A DNA stretch of 18,873 bases, taken from assembly GCA_945643825.1 (NCBI GenBank), contig CALZEZ010000002.1, positions 1-18,873 of the forward strand. Direction: 5' to 3'. The translations under genes and the position numbers were made by a program. Of the stretch, positions 1 to 7,568 are shown in pieces. Position 1 is the stretch's first letter, and the number at the start of each line of letters is the position of its first letter. The DNA is from an uncultured Lachnospiraceae bacterium (GTDB lineage Bacteria; Bacillota; Clostridia; Lachnospirales; Lachnospiraceae). The notes beneath the pieces were generated by a model. The model made no database searches and was not told the origin of the DNA. It saw only the letters and a list, made by a program, of their open reading frames with translations.

Positions 1-2
1 TG

Positions 3-53
3 GAATATCGAAAAGAGAAAAAAACACTGGACATTATTGAAAAGATATACTAA
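3..53 (+). CDS. 3' end of an upstream gene (partial)
   Basis: The frame starting at base 3 is open from the window edge and ends at TAA 51-53. It encodes a short lysine- and glutamate-rich tail (EYRKEKKTLDIIEKIY). The composition and the sensible distance to the next gene fit the C-terminus of a real protein, but 16 residues are too few to identify it, and chance openness cannot be excluded. Confidence 0.35.
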   Translation, partial: EYRKEKKTLDIIEKIY

Positions 54-65
54 TCTATCCAAGGA

Positions 66-86
66 GTGTTAACTTGTGTTAACACA
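66..86. promoter_or_regulatory. Candidate TetR-family operator (double GTGTTAAC site)
   Basis: GTGTTAAC occurs twice, at 66-73 and 76-83, exactly 10 bp apart, so both lie on the same DNA face. The second copy is inside a perfect 12-bp palindrome, TGTGTTAACACA (75-86). The site is 22 bp upstream of the MATE start codon and downstream of a possible -10 (TATACT, 46-51). Close half-site repetition upstream of an efflux gene followed by a TetR-family gene is the usual layout of a self-controlled efflux operon. Binding is inferred, not shown. Confidence 0.55.
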
Positions 87-107
87 GATGAAGGGAGTTT
101 TTGATCA

Positions 108-1490
108 ATGAAAAGACAAAAATATTTTGCAGACGCGTCTTTTTATAGAAAGGCGATAAAGATTGCACTTCCGGTTATGCTGCAGATGCTGATTCAGAAT
201 CTGGTTTCCTTAATTGATAATTTTATGGTATCAGGATTAGGAGATATCAAGATGTCCGGAGTGAATATTGCCGGACAGATTTTGTTTGTCTTTATGGTGT
301 TTTTAAATACCATCTGTATGGCGGGCGGTATTTTCATGACCCAGTATTCCGGCGCAAAGAATGAGGAGGGCATGCAGCAGGCGCTCCGCTTTAAGCTGAT
401 TATGGGTGGCCTGGCGATTATTTTGTATCTGTTTGTATGTATGGGAATTCCCAGACAGATCCTGAGCCTGATGGTCATGGGTAACTCCCAGGCAGATCTG
501 ATTCTGGACCAGTCCCAGCAGTATATGTTTTTGATGGGTTATATGGGTCTGCCGGTACTGATTTCCAGTGCGATTGCCTCATCTTTGCGTGAGATTGGGC
601 AGGTTAAGGCACCGCTCTTTATTTCGATTTTTGCAACCTGCGTAAATACCTTCCTAAACTGGGTGCTGATTTACGGTAATCTTGGGGCACCGAGATTGGA
701 GGTACGCGGTGCGGCGTACGCCTCCATTGTGGCAAGATGCGTTGAAATGGCGCTGTTCCTGCTGTTGGTTCTTGTGAAGAAGCCGCCCTTCGCCTTCCGG
801 CTGCATACGCTGTTTCATGTGGATATCAAGCTGTTTTTCAGAATTCTCCAGAAGGGCTCTATGATGTTGGGTTCAGAGATGCTCTGGGTTATTTCTGAGA
901 CCGTAACAACAGCATTGTATAACGGACGTGGCGGCGCAGACGTGGTATCCGGTATGGCATCGAGCTTTGCCATCGCGAATCTTTTCTTTGTGTCCTTTGG
1001 AGGAATCACGACAGCAACGGGTGTCATTATCGGACAGTCCCTTGGAAGCGGTGATCTGGAAGAGGCGAAGCGACAGAAGAACTGGATGCTAACTGCTGCA
1101 TTCATCTTTGGAATCTTCATGGGTATCATGGGAATGCTGACCAGATTCCTAATTCCGATTGTTTTTGCAAACTTAAGTATCAGTGCACAGTCGATTTGTG
1201 ATAAAATGGTTATGATGATGTCACTGTTTATGCCGGTGTGGGTATATGTCAATGCGCAGTTTGCCGTATCCAGAGCGGGAGGAGATACCATGATGGGTAT
1301 GCTTGTGGATGGTGTCACTACGATTTTACTGATTCTCCCGGGAATTTTCTTTATTGCTCTGTGTACAAACCTTGGACCGGTCATGATGTACATGATGGTA
1401 AAGAGTGTTGACTTTCTTAAGGTGCTGTGTGCACACTGGTGGCTCAAGAAAGAACGTTGGGTTAAGAATTTGGCAGTCTCGGCTGAATAA
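108..1490 (+). CDS. MATE family multidrug efflux transporter
   Basis: A 460-residue integral membrane protein of the MATE (multi antimicrobial extrusion) family. Members export cationic drugs, dyes or metabolites in exchange for Na+ or H+. The N-terminal region, with IALPVMLQMLIQNLVSLIDNF followed by a VSGLG.. VNIA segment, is the family's opening pattern. The length and about twelve hydrophobic segments in two similar halves match the family norm of about 450 residues. GGGAG at 93-97 lies 10 bases before the ATG. A TetR-family gene follows after 30 bp on the same strand, and a palindromic operator-like site precedes the gene, so expression is probably repressed until a ligand binds the regulator. 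The substrate cannot be read from the sequence. Confidence 0.93.
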   Translation: MKRQKYFADASFYRKAIKIALPVMLQMLIQNLVSLIDNFMVSGLGDIKMSGVNIAGQILFVFMVFLNTICMAGGIFMTQYSGAKNEEGMQQALRFKLIMGGLAIILYLFVCMGIPRQILSLMVMGNSQADLILDQSQQYMFLMGYMGLPVLISSAIASSLREIGQVKAPLFISIFATCVNTFLNWVLIYGNLGAPRLEVRGAAYASIVARCVEMALFLLLVLVKKPPFAFRLHTLFHVDIKLFFRILQKGSMMLGSEMLWVISETVTTALYNGRGGADVVSGMASSFAIANLFFVSFGGITTATGVIIGQSLGSGDLEEAKRQKNWMLTAAFIFGIFMGIMGMLTRFLIPIVFANLSISAQSICDKMVMMMSLFMPVWVYVNAQFAVSRAGGDTMMGMLVDGVTTILLILPGIFFIALCTNLGPVMMYMMVKSVDFLKVLCAHWWLKKERWVKNLAVSAE

Positions 1491-1520
1491 ATTACAATAT
1501 TATCAATCTGGAGGTAACGT

Positions 1521-2153
1521 ATGGTAGAAAAAGAAGAGAAGAGAAGCACGAAGGAGGTTTTCCTTACAGAAGCCCTGAAGCTTTTTGCAAGGGGAGGCTA
1601 TGAGGCAGTAACCGTATCACAGATTGCAGAGGCAGTGAATGTCAGTGCACCGGCATTGTACAAGCACTATAAGAATAAGAAAGAGCTCTTTGAAGCAGTA
1701 TTAGAGCTTGGAGAAAAAGGCTTTGCCCATCAGATGACAAAGATTGGTGTTGATTTTGATAAGCATCCTGAGAAAATTCAGGAATACATTGATATGACAC
1801 CTGATCAGCAGATTGAGCGGATGCAGCAACTGTTTTCCGCAACGCTGCACGACGAGTATCCGGCACTTATGCGCAAGCTGATGACAGTGGAACAGTTCCA
1901 CATGGCAGATATGGCAAGAACCTACAATGAACGCTACGTGGAGATTCAGTATAATGCACATGCCTCTTTGTTTAAGAATTTAATGCAGGCAGGAAAGATG
2001 AAGGAGGCAGATCCTTACACGTTAGCAGTTGCCTACTGTTCTCCGGTCATTGTCCTGATCGGTTTGTGCGACAGAGAACCCGACAGAGAGCCATGGGCTT
2101 TGGAGGTCATTAAGAATCATATTGAAGAGTTCAATAAGAATTATCGGCTTTAA
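1521..2153 (+). CDS. TetR/AcrR family transcriptional regulator
   Basis: A 210-residue protein with the typical TetR N-terminal DNA-binding domain at about residues 9-58. It shows TKEVFLTEALKLFARGGYEAVT, then the helix-turn-helix SQIAEAVNVSAPALYKHYKNKKELF. The remaining ~150 residues are helical and variable, as expected for the ligand-binding and dimerisation domain. GGAGG at 1511-1515 precedes the ATG. It lies 30 bp after the MATE gene with no terminator between them, so the two are probably cotranscribed. The natural inference is that it represses this operon through the GTGTTAAC sites at 66-86, with an exported compound as inducer. The ligand is unknown. Confidence 0.92.
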   Translation: MVEKEEKRSTKEVFLTEALKLFARGGYEAVTVSQIAEAVNVSAPALYKHYKNKKELFEAVLELGEKGFAHQMTKIGVDFDKHPEKIQEYIDMTPDQQIERMQQLFSATLHDEYPALMRKLMTVEQFHMADMARTYNERYVEIQYNAHASLFKNLMQAGKMKEADPYTLAVAYCSPVIVLIGLCDREPDREPWALEVIKNHIEEFNKNYRL

Positions 2154-2204
2154 AGACAAAACCTCCCTTATTTGAAGTGTTATGTAAACCAACTTCGACT
2201 TTTT

Positions 2205-2350
2205 CCCCTGTTTTTGAATTTTCGTCCCAGTAAATCCGCACTAAAATCCAATTTTCATGAAAAAATTCCCAGTGATTTTCAGATTTACTGGGATTTTTTT
2301 CGCTTATTTACAAAAAAGTGCGGATTCACTGGGACGATTTTTGAAAAAAA
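2205..2350. repeat. Nested inverted-repeat intergenic element
   Basis: Outer arms 2223-2242 and 2317-2336 are complementary at 19 of 20 positions (core CCCAGTAAATCCGCACT), with weaker T-rich/A-rich pairing outside them. An inner hairpin pairs 2261-2273 with 2287-2299 at 12 of 13 positions around a 13-nt loop. The motif CCCAGTRA thus occurs four times, twice in each orientation. The outer-left CCCAGTAAATC also pairs perfectly with inner-right GATTTACTGGG (2282-2292), so two alternative folds exist. It resembles the non-coding palindromic repeats or MITE-like elements seen in intergenic DNA of gut Firmicutes. Open frames across it look spurious. Confidence 0.7.
2261..2300. terminator. Possible bidirectional terminator in the repeat element
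   Basis: A 13-bp stem (ATTCCCAGT.../ACTGGGAT...) is followed by T7 at 2294-2300 on the plus strand, and by a T-run after the mirror stem on the minus strand. It would end the MATE-TetR transcript from the left and the 2434-3210 transcript from the right. GC content of the stem is low, so termination strength is uncertain. Confidence 0.4.
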
Positions 2351-2433
2351 GAACGATTCGTCTGAATTGGGCTTTTCCAGTTACAACAGCGCCGAAGCCG
2401 AGTCGGACGCAAGCCTTTTCAAAGCAACCATCA

Positions 2434-3210
2434 CTACAAAAAATATGTCTGAATGATCTCATCCACCTGCTGAGAACTGAGTGGATGCTGGTCTGTCTCA
2501 TAGGTTGTGATCAGTTGAATGGATGGAATAATCCCATGCTCACAATAGATTTGAAGCTTATGACAGTTTTTTCGGATATAGCCGGGGTTATCCATCATGC
2601 CAAGATGCTCCCAATAGAAGATCTGTCCTGTCTTAGGGTGACGTATGGTGAAGTCTGGGAAAAAAGAATGCTCTCCAAGCTGAAGCAGACATTCATACCG
2701 ATAGGGTATCCTGTTTAGGAATAAAGCCATATCAATGAGTGCCTCTGACTTTGAGCGAACCATATGATCCGACAGTGTCTTATGAACTAAATGCTCCGGA
2801 TGCTCGCTGCTTTTGATATAGGGCACGTTTTCCCAGATAGAATCGCAGTTTGGTGAAGCAGAGAAATGAAAAGCCAGCAGATCCTTATATGCTTGATTTT
2901 TGCCTGTCAGCTTCTCAACATCGGACTCGCCGTCGCCCATGCTTTTAAGGTAGTGCTCTGTGGCTCGCAGCATACGCGTACAATCCTTTAGCCCCGCCTG
3001 ATAATACTTTTTTAGTGCAAGCTGTTTAATAAGTTCGCCGGAGGATTTGGGAAGATATTCCCGCTTACCCTCGCAACACCGGTAATATCTGGTTGAATCT
3101 TTTTCTTCCGAGCAGATAAGGCTGCCCGCCGGAAGCTTCTTTAGTTTCTTTTGCAGATTTAGAATCTCTTTCTCCAGTCGTGTTTTCTCTTCTAGCATTT
3201 TCTGGTACAA
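2434..3210 (-). CDS. Hypothetical protein with PD-(D/E)XK nuclease-like core
   Basis: A 258-residue soluble protein of no known role. Residues 1-27 form a charged coiled-coil-like helix. Residues 28-75 (LPAGSL, YYRCCEGKREYLPK, LIKQLALKKYY) match a conserved N-terminal region I recall from Firmicute hypothetical proteins. The C-terminal half shows the order expected for a restriction-endonuclease-like fold: E156 in SKSEALID, D186 in FFPDF, E201 in FYWEHLGM and lysines in the next helix (K214, K218). The classic Lys directly after the last acidic residue is replaced by His-Leu. The start is TTG, chosen because AGGAGG lies about 6 bases upstream; the first ATG is four codons further in and too far from it. 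Nuclease activity is inferred from motif spacing only. Confidence 0.82.
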   Translation of the reverse strand: MYQKMLEEKTRLEKEILNLQKKLKKLPAGSLICSEEKDSTRYYRCCEGKREYLPKSSGELIKQLALKKYYQAGLKDCTRMLRATEHYLKSMGDGESDVEKLTGKNQAYKDLLAFHFSASPNCDSIWENVPYIKSSEHPEHLVHKTLSDHMVRSKSEALIDMALFLNRIPYRYECLLQLGEHSFFPDFTIRHPKTGQIFYWEHLGMMDNPGYIRKNCHKLQIYCEHGIIPSIQLITTYETDQHPLSSQQVDEIIQTYFL

Positions 3211-3239
3211 GAAACACCTCCTGAAATATGAATTTGTTG

Positions 3240-3245
3240 ATTATA
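3240..3245 (-). promoter_or_regulatory. Possible -10 element for the nuclease-like gene
   Basis: A perfect TATAAT on the minus strand lies 30 bases upstream of the TTG start of the 2434-3210 gene. No convincing -35 hexamer sits at 16-18 bp, so the site is weak or needs an activator. Confidence 0.35.
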
Positions 3246-3328
3246 GGGGAAAATAAATGATAAAAGATGAACCAGACAAATCGTTCCTGATATGATAGTA
3301 GCATGATAAAAATAATCTTACAACAAAA

Positions 3329-3369
3329 AAGGCTGTCGCCCCACGATTTTCTCGCAAGGCGACAGCCTT
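3329..3369 (-). terminator. Rho-independent terminator after the lipoprotein gene
   Basis: A perfect 12-bp stem AAGGCTGTCGCC / GGCGACAGCCTT (3358-3369 with 3329-3340) surrounds a 17-nt loop. On the minus strand it is followed by a run of T. It begins 15 bases after the lipoprotein stop codon and would also end any read-through from the upstream pepF-ABC operon. Confidence 0.93.
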
Positions 3370-3384
3370 AGACTATTCTGCCTG

Positions 3385-4107
3385 TTATTTTACGGTTACA
3401 GAAGTGATGTGCGGGTTAGCACCCTCATACCAGTACAGGAAGCCCTCCGCATCGATGGTATCGCCAACCTGAAGACCCTCAACAACCTTGTAAACCTCAG
3501 TAGAGGAATCGCATAGATAAGACTCTACGGTGAAGCTGTAGATCTGTCCGTTGAGAGATACGTTGAAGTATAAGTCATCGCCCTGAGAACCGGAACCATC
3601 CCAGTTGTAGAGGAATGCAGCACCGCTCTCGTCTGCAGGCTCTACAGTCAGTCCCTTGAAGGTAACGAACTCATTCTGATGCTTGATCAGATCGTCAGTT
3701 CCAAGTAAAGATGTTGCATCCATAGCAGCTGCAACGAAATTGCCATCCTCGATCTCGAAGGTTGCATCCACGATCTCAACCTCGCCGGACCACTCAGACT
3801 TATAACCGGTAACCTTGATCTTGGTGCCGGGAGTTAACTTTGCGTAATCCTCCTCAGAGCAAGCCATGTTGTAAAGGAAATAAGCACCGTCCTTATCCTG
3901 GGTATAAACAGTTGCTTTGTTGTCCCACCAGGACTGCTTTGCCTGAACATAGGTCTCAACAACTACCTCAGAATCCATAGCTGCGGCAACATACTCAGCG
4001 TAAGTCATAACGCCTTCTGATTTTTTGTCAGCACTGTCTGTTTTTCCGCAACCAGCCAGGGATAAAACCATGATCAGCGCTAAAGTGATAATAAGTGATT
4101 TTTTCAT
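3385..4107 (-). CDS. Putative lipoprotein with tandem OB-fold-like repeats
   Basis: A 240-residue secreted lipoprotein: signal peptide MKKSLIITLALIMVLSLAGC with lipobox LAGC and lipidated Cys20. The mature part contains two related beta-rich units at about residues 46-121 and 145-240. Each has a GA(Y/A)FLYN segment, and each has a (T/V)G..(I)..(T/A).G pattern near its end, followed by an alternating-residue strand. This is how small nucleic-acid or ligand-binding OB folds look, though the fold is inferred. The start at 4107 is preferred over an ATG six codons upstream because AAGGAG ends about 8 bases before it and the signal peptide then begins with MKK. It has its own promoter overlapping the end of the preceding solute-binding protein gene and a strong terminator behind it. 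Function unknown. Confidence 0.9.
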   Translation of the reverse strand: MKKSLIITLALIMVLSLAGCGKTDSADKKSEGVMTYAEYVAAAMDSEVVVETYVQAKQSWWDNKATVYTQDKDGAYFLYNMACSEEDYAKLTPGTKIKVTGYKSEWSGEVEIVDATFEIEDGNFVAAAMDATSLLGTDDLIKHQNEFVTFKGLTVEPADESGAAFLYNWDGSGSQGDDLYFNVSLNGQIYSFTVESYLCDSSTEVYKVVEGLQVGDTIDAEGFLYWYEGANPHITSVTVK

Positions 4108-4153
4108 AAGTACTCCTTCTTTCAAAGAAATGTTTTATTTCAAGTCAATGCCT

Positions 4154-4181
4154 ATTATAACGTAATCTCTTATAAAATCAA
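4154..4181 (-). promoter_or_regulatory. Sigma-A-type promoter of the lipoprotein gene
   Basis: On the minus strand TTGATT (4176-4181), a 16-bp spacer and TATAAT (4154-4159) precede the lipoprotein start by about 47 bases. The -35 overlaps the TGA stop codon (4178-4180) of the solute-binding protein gene. The lipoprotein can therefore be transcribed independently as well as by read-through. Confidence 0.7.
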
Positions 4182-5788
4182 TGGTCATTATGCTGTGTTT
4201 TTCTCTTATTTATCGCTTCCTTCGTGACATATAGCAAAATTCCGAGCCATGTGAGCGCCAGAACAGACAGAAGAACAACCGATAGTGTGGGTAGCGGGCC
4301 AAGCTCCTCTTCGTCAGGAGAAGTATGTGTTCGCTGATCCAGACGATAGAGAGAGTTCATGTCACGAAAAAGCTTCTCCATATAGGCATCGTCGACGGTT
4401 TCCTTTCGCTTGACGGATTTTGTCACATTCTCAATCATCTGCCCGGAAGCCTCACGTAAGGATGCCGAGCCGTTAAAAACAGGTGTCACAAAGGTATCTG
4501 CTGCGTGGTTTAGAAGAAGCTTCGAGGCCTCGATCTTGATGTCGTAATAGAGCGAATTGTCTTCGCCTGCCCGTGACAGATAATCCTGGTAGGCCGGGTC
4601 GGCTTGTGCCTTGGTCGTGACAGGCACGTACCCCTCTGTCTGTGCATAGGCAATCTGCACCTCATTGGAGAGGAGATATTGCATAAACAGCCAGGATGCC
4701 AATACCTCCTGTGAATCGGTTTTATTAAAAATGCACACGGAGGGCCCCTGTGAAATCATTTGCGGATTTGCAGGATCAAACTGCGGAAGCATCATGACCT
4801 GTGTTTCAAATTCCACCAGCGCCTCGGATGCAATATCGCAGAGCGGCGCATGGCTTCCCATCCAGGTCGAGCCGGCAGTCGAATCGATCGCAAAGATACA
4901 CTGACCTGCATTTAAGAAATTGGCAGGATAGCTTGATATCTTGAAGGTGGAAAAAGCACCGGTTTTCGCATGCTCTGCAATGGTATAAAGAAAATCCTTC
5001 GTGGTATCGTTGAAGATCAGGATCTCGCCATCCTCCGTGGAATATCCGGCATCCTGCTGGCGGAGTGCCTGAATCATCATGTTGTCGGTGGACTTGTAGA
5101 TAAAGGGAATCATGACTTTCTGCCCGTTGACAAGGTAATTCCCCGCAGCATCCTTTGCCATGGCAGCCTCAGAAACCTCCCAGATAAAATCCCAGGTTAA
5201 CTGCTCCGGAAGCGTGTATCCGAGTGCTTCCACATAGGTTTTGTTGACATAACAGCACTCTGTGGAACGCATATAGGGAAGTGCGTAGGTGTGCTCGGCA
5301 AAAGAGCATTCGTTTAAGAACTGCGGAACAATCTCATCTCTTGTGGGAGAATCGAAGCGCAACTCGCTGCCCCCGAGTCCGTACCGGCTGTCAGTCATCA
5401 GCTCATCAAGAGGCACCACAACCTGATTTCCGGTTAGATACGTGGCAATGTGATCCGGATAGGTGATGCAGATGTTCGGGGTTGTCCCTGTTGCTATGTT
5501 TGTGATGACATCGTTGTAGATTCGACTGTAATCCGTGTAAAGGCGCAGGTTGATCTTGATGTTCGGATAAGCCTTCTCAAAATCGGCGATGGCCTTTTTA
5601 TAGATTTCAGTCTGTGTCTTATTCGTGTCGTTTTTTGCCCAAAAGGTCAGCTCATAGGTTCTGTTCGTGTCAAACTGCTCCGGAATAACGAAGGCATCCA
5701 TGCTGCGGGAGCCATGACATGCCGTGAGACAAGGGAGCATGAGAACAAACAGAAGAAGTAAACAAAGCTTTGCAGACAGCTTTCTCAT
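4178..5788 (-). CDS. Extracellular solute-binding protein, CUT1 type, with C-terminal membrane anchor
   Basis: A 536-residue family 1 solute-binding protein that would deliver a sugar-like or other polyol ligand to the permeases encoded just upstream. The signal peptide ends in lipobox LTAC with Cys24. The segment from YELTFWAKND, ADFEKAYPNIKINL to IATGTTPNICITYPD is the family's N-terminal lobe pattern. Unusually, the protein ends with a second hydrophobic helix (about residues 501-521, LSVVLLSVLALTWLGILLYV) followed by a basic tail (KEAINKRK), as in a stop-transfer anchor. The length exceeds the usual 420-450. Its ATG overlaps the preceding permease stop as ATGA, and AGGAGG lies 9 bases upstream, so translation is coupled. 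It is last in the operon, not first as is common. Ligand unknown. Confidence 0.93.
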   Translation of the reverse strand: MRKLSAKLCLLLLFVLMLPCLTACHGSRSMDAFVIPEQFDTNRTYELTFWAKNDTNKTQTEIYKKAIADFEKAYPNIKINLRLYTDYSRIYNDVITNIATGTTPNICITYPDHIATYLTGNQVVVPLDELMTDSRYGLGGSELRFDSPTRDEIVPQFLNECSFAEHTYALPYMRSTECCYVNKTYVEALGYTLPEQLTWDFIWEVSEAAMAKDAAGNYLVNGQKVMIPFIYKSTDNMMIQALRQQDAGYSTEDGEILIFNDTTKDFLYTIAEHAKTGAFSTFKISSYPANFLNAGQCIFAIDSTAGSTWMGSHAPLCDIASEALVEFETQVMMLPQFDPANPQMISQGPSVCIFNKTDSQEVLASWLFMQYLLSNEVQIAYAQTEGYVPVTTKAQADPAYQDYLSRAGEDNSLYYDIKIEASKLLLNHAADTFVTPVFNGSASLREASGQMIENVTKSVKRKETVDDAYMEKLFRDMNSLYRLDQRTHTSPDEEELGPLPTLSVVLLSVLALTWLGILLYVTKEAINKRKTQHNDH

Positions 5789-6660
5789 CCCTTTGTACCT
5801 CCTCTTGCAACGCCCTCCATGATCTTGTGACGAAAGATCAGAAACAGTACGATAAGCGGCAGGGAGATGACGACAACCGCAGCCATCATGGCAGGGATGT
5901 TCTCACGCCCGAAGCCGTTTTCACGTATTTCCTGTATTCCGTTGGAGACCAGATAATAGTCGGCATCATCCGTGATCAGTCTCGGCCATACATAGGAATT
6001 CCAGCACTCAATGACCTTCAAAATGACGATCGTGATAAGCGTCGGCTTGCAGATTGGCAGCATCACACGGCGTAGATACCTCAGATCGGAGGTCCCGTCC
6101 ACCTTCGCGGCATAGTAAAGCTCGTCCGGAACCTGTGCGAAGTTTTCCTTGAGCAGGTAGATATAGAATACACTGGTGACCGACGGCAGGATCAAGCCGG
6201 TAAAGGTATTGCGCAACCCCAGATTCGTAATCGTGGCAAAGTTTGTGATCACAACAAGCTCATTCGGAATCATCATCAGGGACAAAAACAGTGTGAAGAT
6301 CAGATTTTTGCCGGGAAAATCCAGTCTGGCAAAGGCAAATGCCGCAAACACAATGACGATCAGCATGATGCCTGTAGTGATCACTGTAAAGAGAAAGGTA
6401 TTCCACAGATATCGGCCAAGCGAAACTGTGGTAAAGGCCTCCACATAGTTCTGAAGCGTCGGCGACAGAGTAAAAAAGGAAGGAATATATTCCGAATTGT
6501 ACGTGCTGTAGCTCTTAACCGAGGTGAGAATCATCCAGTAGAAGGGAAACAGTACGAGAATTGCCCACAGGGTAAGAAGCGTGTAGAGCAGAATACTCCT
6601 TATCCTGGCTCTTACCGCGGACGTTTTTTGCAGTTTTTCGTAATCGTTTTGATTGTTCAT
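5785..6660 (-). CDS. CUT1 ABC transporter permease, MalG/UgpE-like
   Basis: A 291-residue inner-membrane permease with about six hydrophobic segments. The binding-protein-dependent transport (EAA) loop PDELYYAAKVDGTSDLRYLRRVMLP sits near residue 190 and docks on the ATPase. The N-terminus, with VLFPFYWMILTSVKS, is typical of MalG/UgpE-type second permeases. It begins 13 bp after the first permease gene and overlaps the binding-protein gene by 4 bp. Its partner is the 6674-7564 product; together they form the membrane channel. The family fits sugar or glycerol-phosphate uptake, but substrate specificity cannot be read. Confidence 0.94.
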   Translation of the reverse strand: MNNQNDYEKLQKTSAVRARIRSILLYTLLTLWAILVLFPFYWMILTSVKSYSTYNSEYIPSFFTLSPTLQNYVEAFTTVSLGRYLWNTFLFTVITTGIMLIVIVFAAFAFARLDFPGKNLIFTLFLSLMMIPNELVVITNFATITNLGLRNTFTGLILPSVTSVFYIYLLKENFAQVPDELYYAAKVDGTSDLRYLRRVMLPICKPTLITIVILKVIECWNSYVWPRLITDDADYYLVSNGIQEIRENGFGRENIPAMMAAVVVISLPLIVLFLIFRHKIMEGVARGGTKG

Positions 6661-6673
6661 GGTTTCCGCCCTC

Positions 6674-7564
6674 TTAGTAGGTTACATGCTTTTTGCTGAC
6701 CAGTAGATTGATACAGGTTATCGTCAGCACAATGATGAAAAGAAGAATCGCCGCCGCAGAGGCATACGAAGGATAACCGCCGCTGTTGCCGTAGAGCATG
6801 TCGTAGACGTAGCCCACAATCGTATTCATGCCGGCGGCATTTAGGTTGACGCCAAAAAGTGCAACGGCATCGCTGTATGCCTTGAAGGCTCCGATGAAGC
6901 CGGTGATGACCAGATAGAAAAGCATCGGCGAGATCATCGGAAGCGTGATTTTTGTAAAAATACGAAGACGCGAGGTGCCGTCGACCCGGGCTGCATGGTA
7001 ATACATCGGATTGACGGAGGAAAGTGCACTCGTCAGGATCAGAATCTTAAAGGGCATGACAACCCACACGGTATAAAAGCAAAGAACAAACATCTTTGCC
7101 CAGTAAGGCCCGTCAATGAAGTCTACACTGCTGCCGCCGAAGGCGTGGATCAGGAGATTGACCAGACCATCCGAGTAGGCGGTCTTTTTGAATAAAATCA
7201 TAAAAACCAGACCGACTGCTAACGTGTTTGTGACATAGGGCAGAAAGTAGATCGTCTGGAACAGGTCCTGAAGCGGTTTAATACTGCTTAACGCCACCGA
7301 TAACAGCAGGGCAAGACCGGTGGAAACCGGAACCGTGATAATGACAAGTATCAGTGTATTTTTGACCGCCTGCAGGAAATACGGATCATGCAAAACATAA
7401 GAATAGTTGTACGTTCCGACTCCGAAGTAGGTCTGGGAGGCGAAGTTATAGCCCTCCTCAAAGGAATACACGAACACATCGATCAGCGGATAGATTAAAA
7501 ATGCGCCCAAAAAGAGAAAGGCGGGAATCAGATAGAGAAATCCCCTGGCATTATTTTTTTCCAT
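6674..7564 (-). CDS. CUT1 ABC transporter permease, MalF/UgpA-like
   Basis: A 296-residue inner-membrane permease starting MEKNNARGFLYLIPAFLFLGAFLIYP, the classic UgpA-type opening. The EAA loop (YYHAARVDGTSRLRIFTKITLP) lies in the C-terminal third. A start 13 codons upstream is open but would lie inside the ATPase gene. The ATG at 7564 follows GAGG at 8-9 bases and is only 4 bases after the ATPase stop, so it is preferred. It pairs with the 5785-6660 product to form the heterodimeric channel. Confidence 0.93.
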   Translation of the reverse strand: MEKNNARGFLYLIPAFLFLGAFLIYPLIDVFVYSFEEGYNFASQTYFGVGTYNYSYVLHDPYFLQAVKNTLILVIITVPVSTGLALLLSVALSSIKPLQDLFQTIYFLPYVTNTLAVGLVFMILFKKTAYSDGLVNLLIHAFGGSSVDFIDGPYWAKMFVLCFYTVWVVMPFKILILTSALSSVNPMYYHAARVDGTSRLRIFTKITLPMISPMLFYLVITGFIGAFKAYSDAVALFGVNLNAAGMNTIVGYVYDMLYGNSGGYPSYASAAAILLFIIVLTITCINLLVSKKHVTY

Positions 7565-7568
7565 AGCG

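Noticed and set aside
101..108. TTGATCAA palindrome just before the MATE ATG
   Set aside because: An 8-bp palindrome at a single site is likely chance and overlaps the start codon; the GTGTTAAC pair is a better operator candidate.
815..1549. Long open frame (244 codons) on the minus strand opposite the first MATE gene
   Set aside because: It mirrors the MATE coding frame, lacks a ribosome binding site, has an atypical composition and would be antisense to a clear gene.
2172..2718. Two overlapping plus-strand open frames in and after the palindromic repeat
   Set aside because: They run through the inverted-repeat element and then antisense to the nuclease-like gene. Composition is low in complexity and no ribosome binding site is present.
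3065..3304. Minus-strand frame of 79 codons overlapping the start of the nuclease-like gene
   Set aside because: It overlaps the supported gene in another frame and its start lies upstream of the TATAAT; no RBS is visible.
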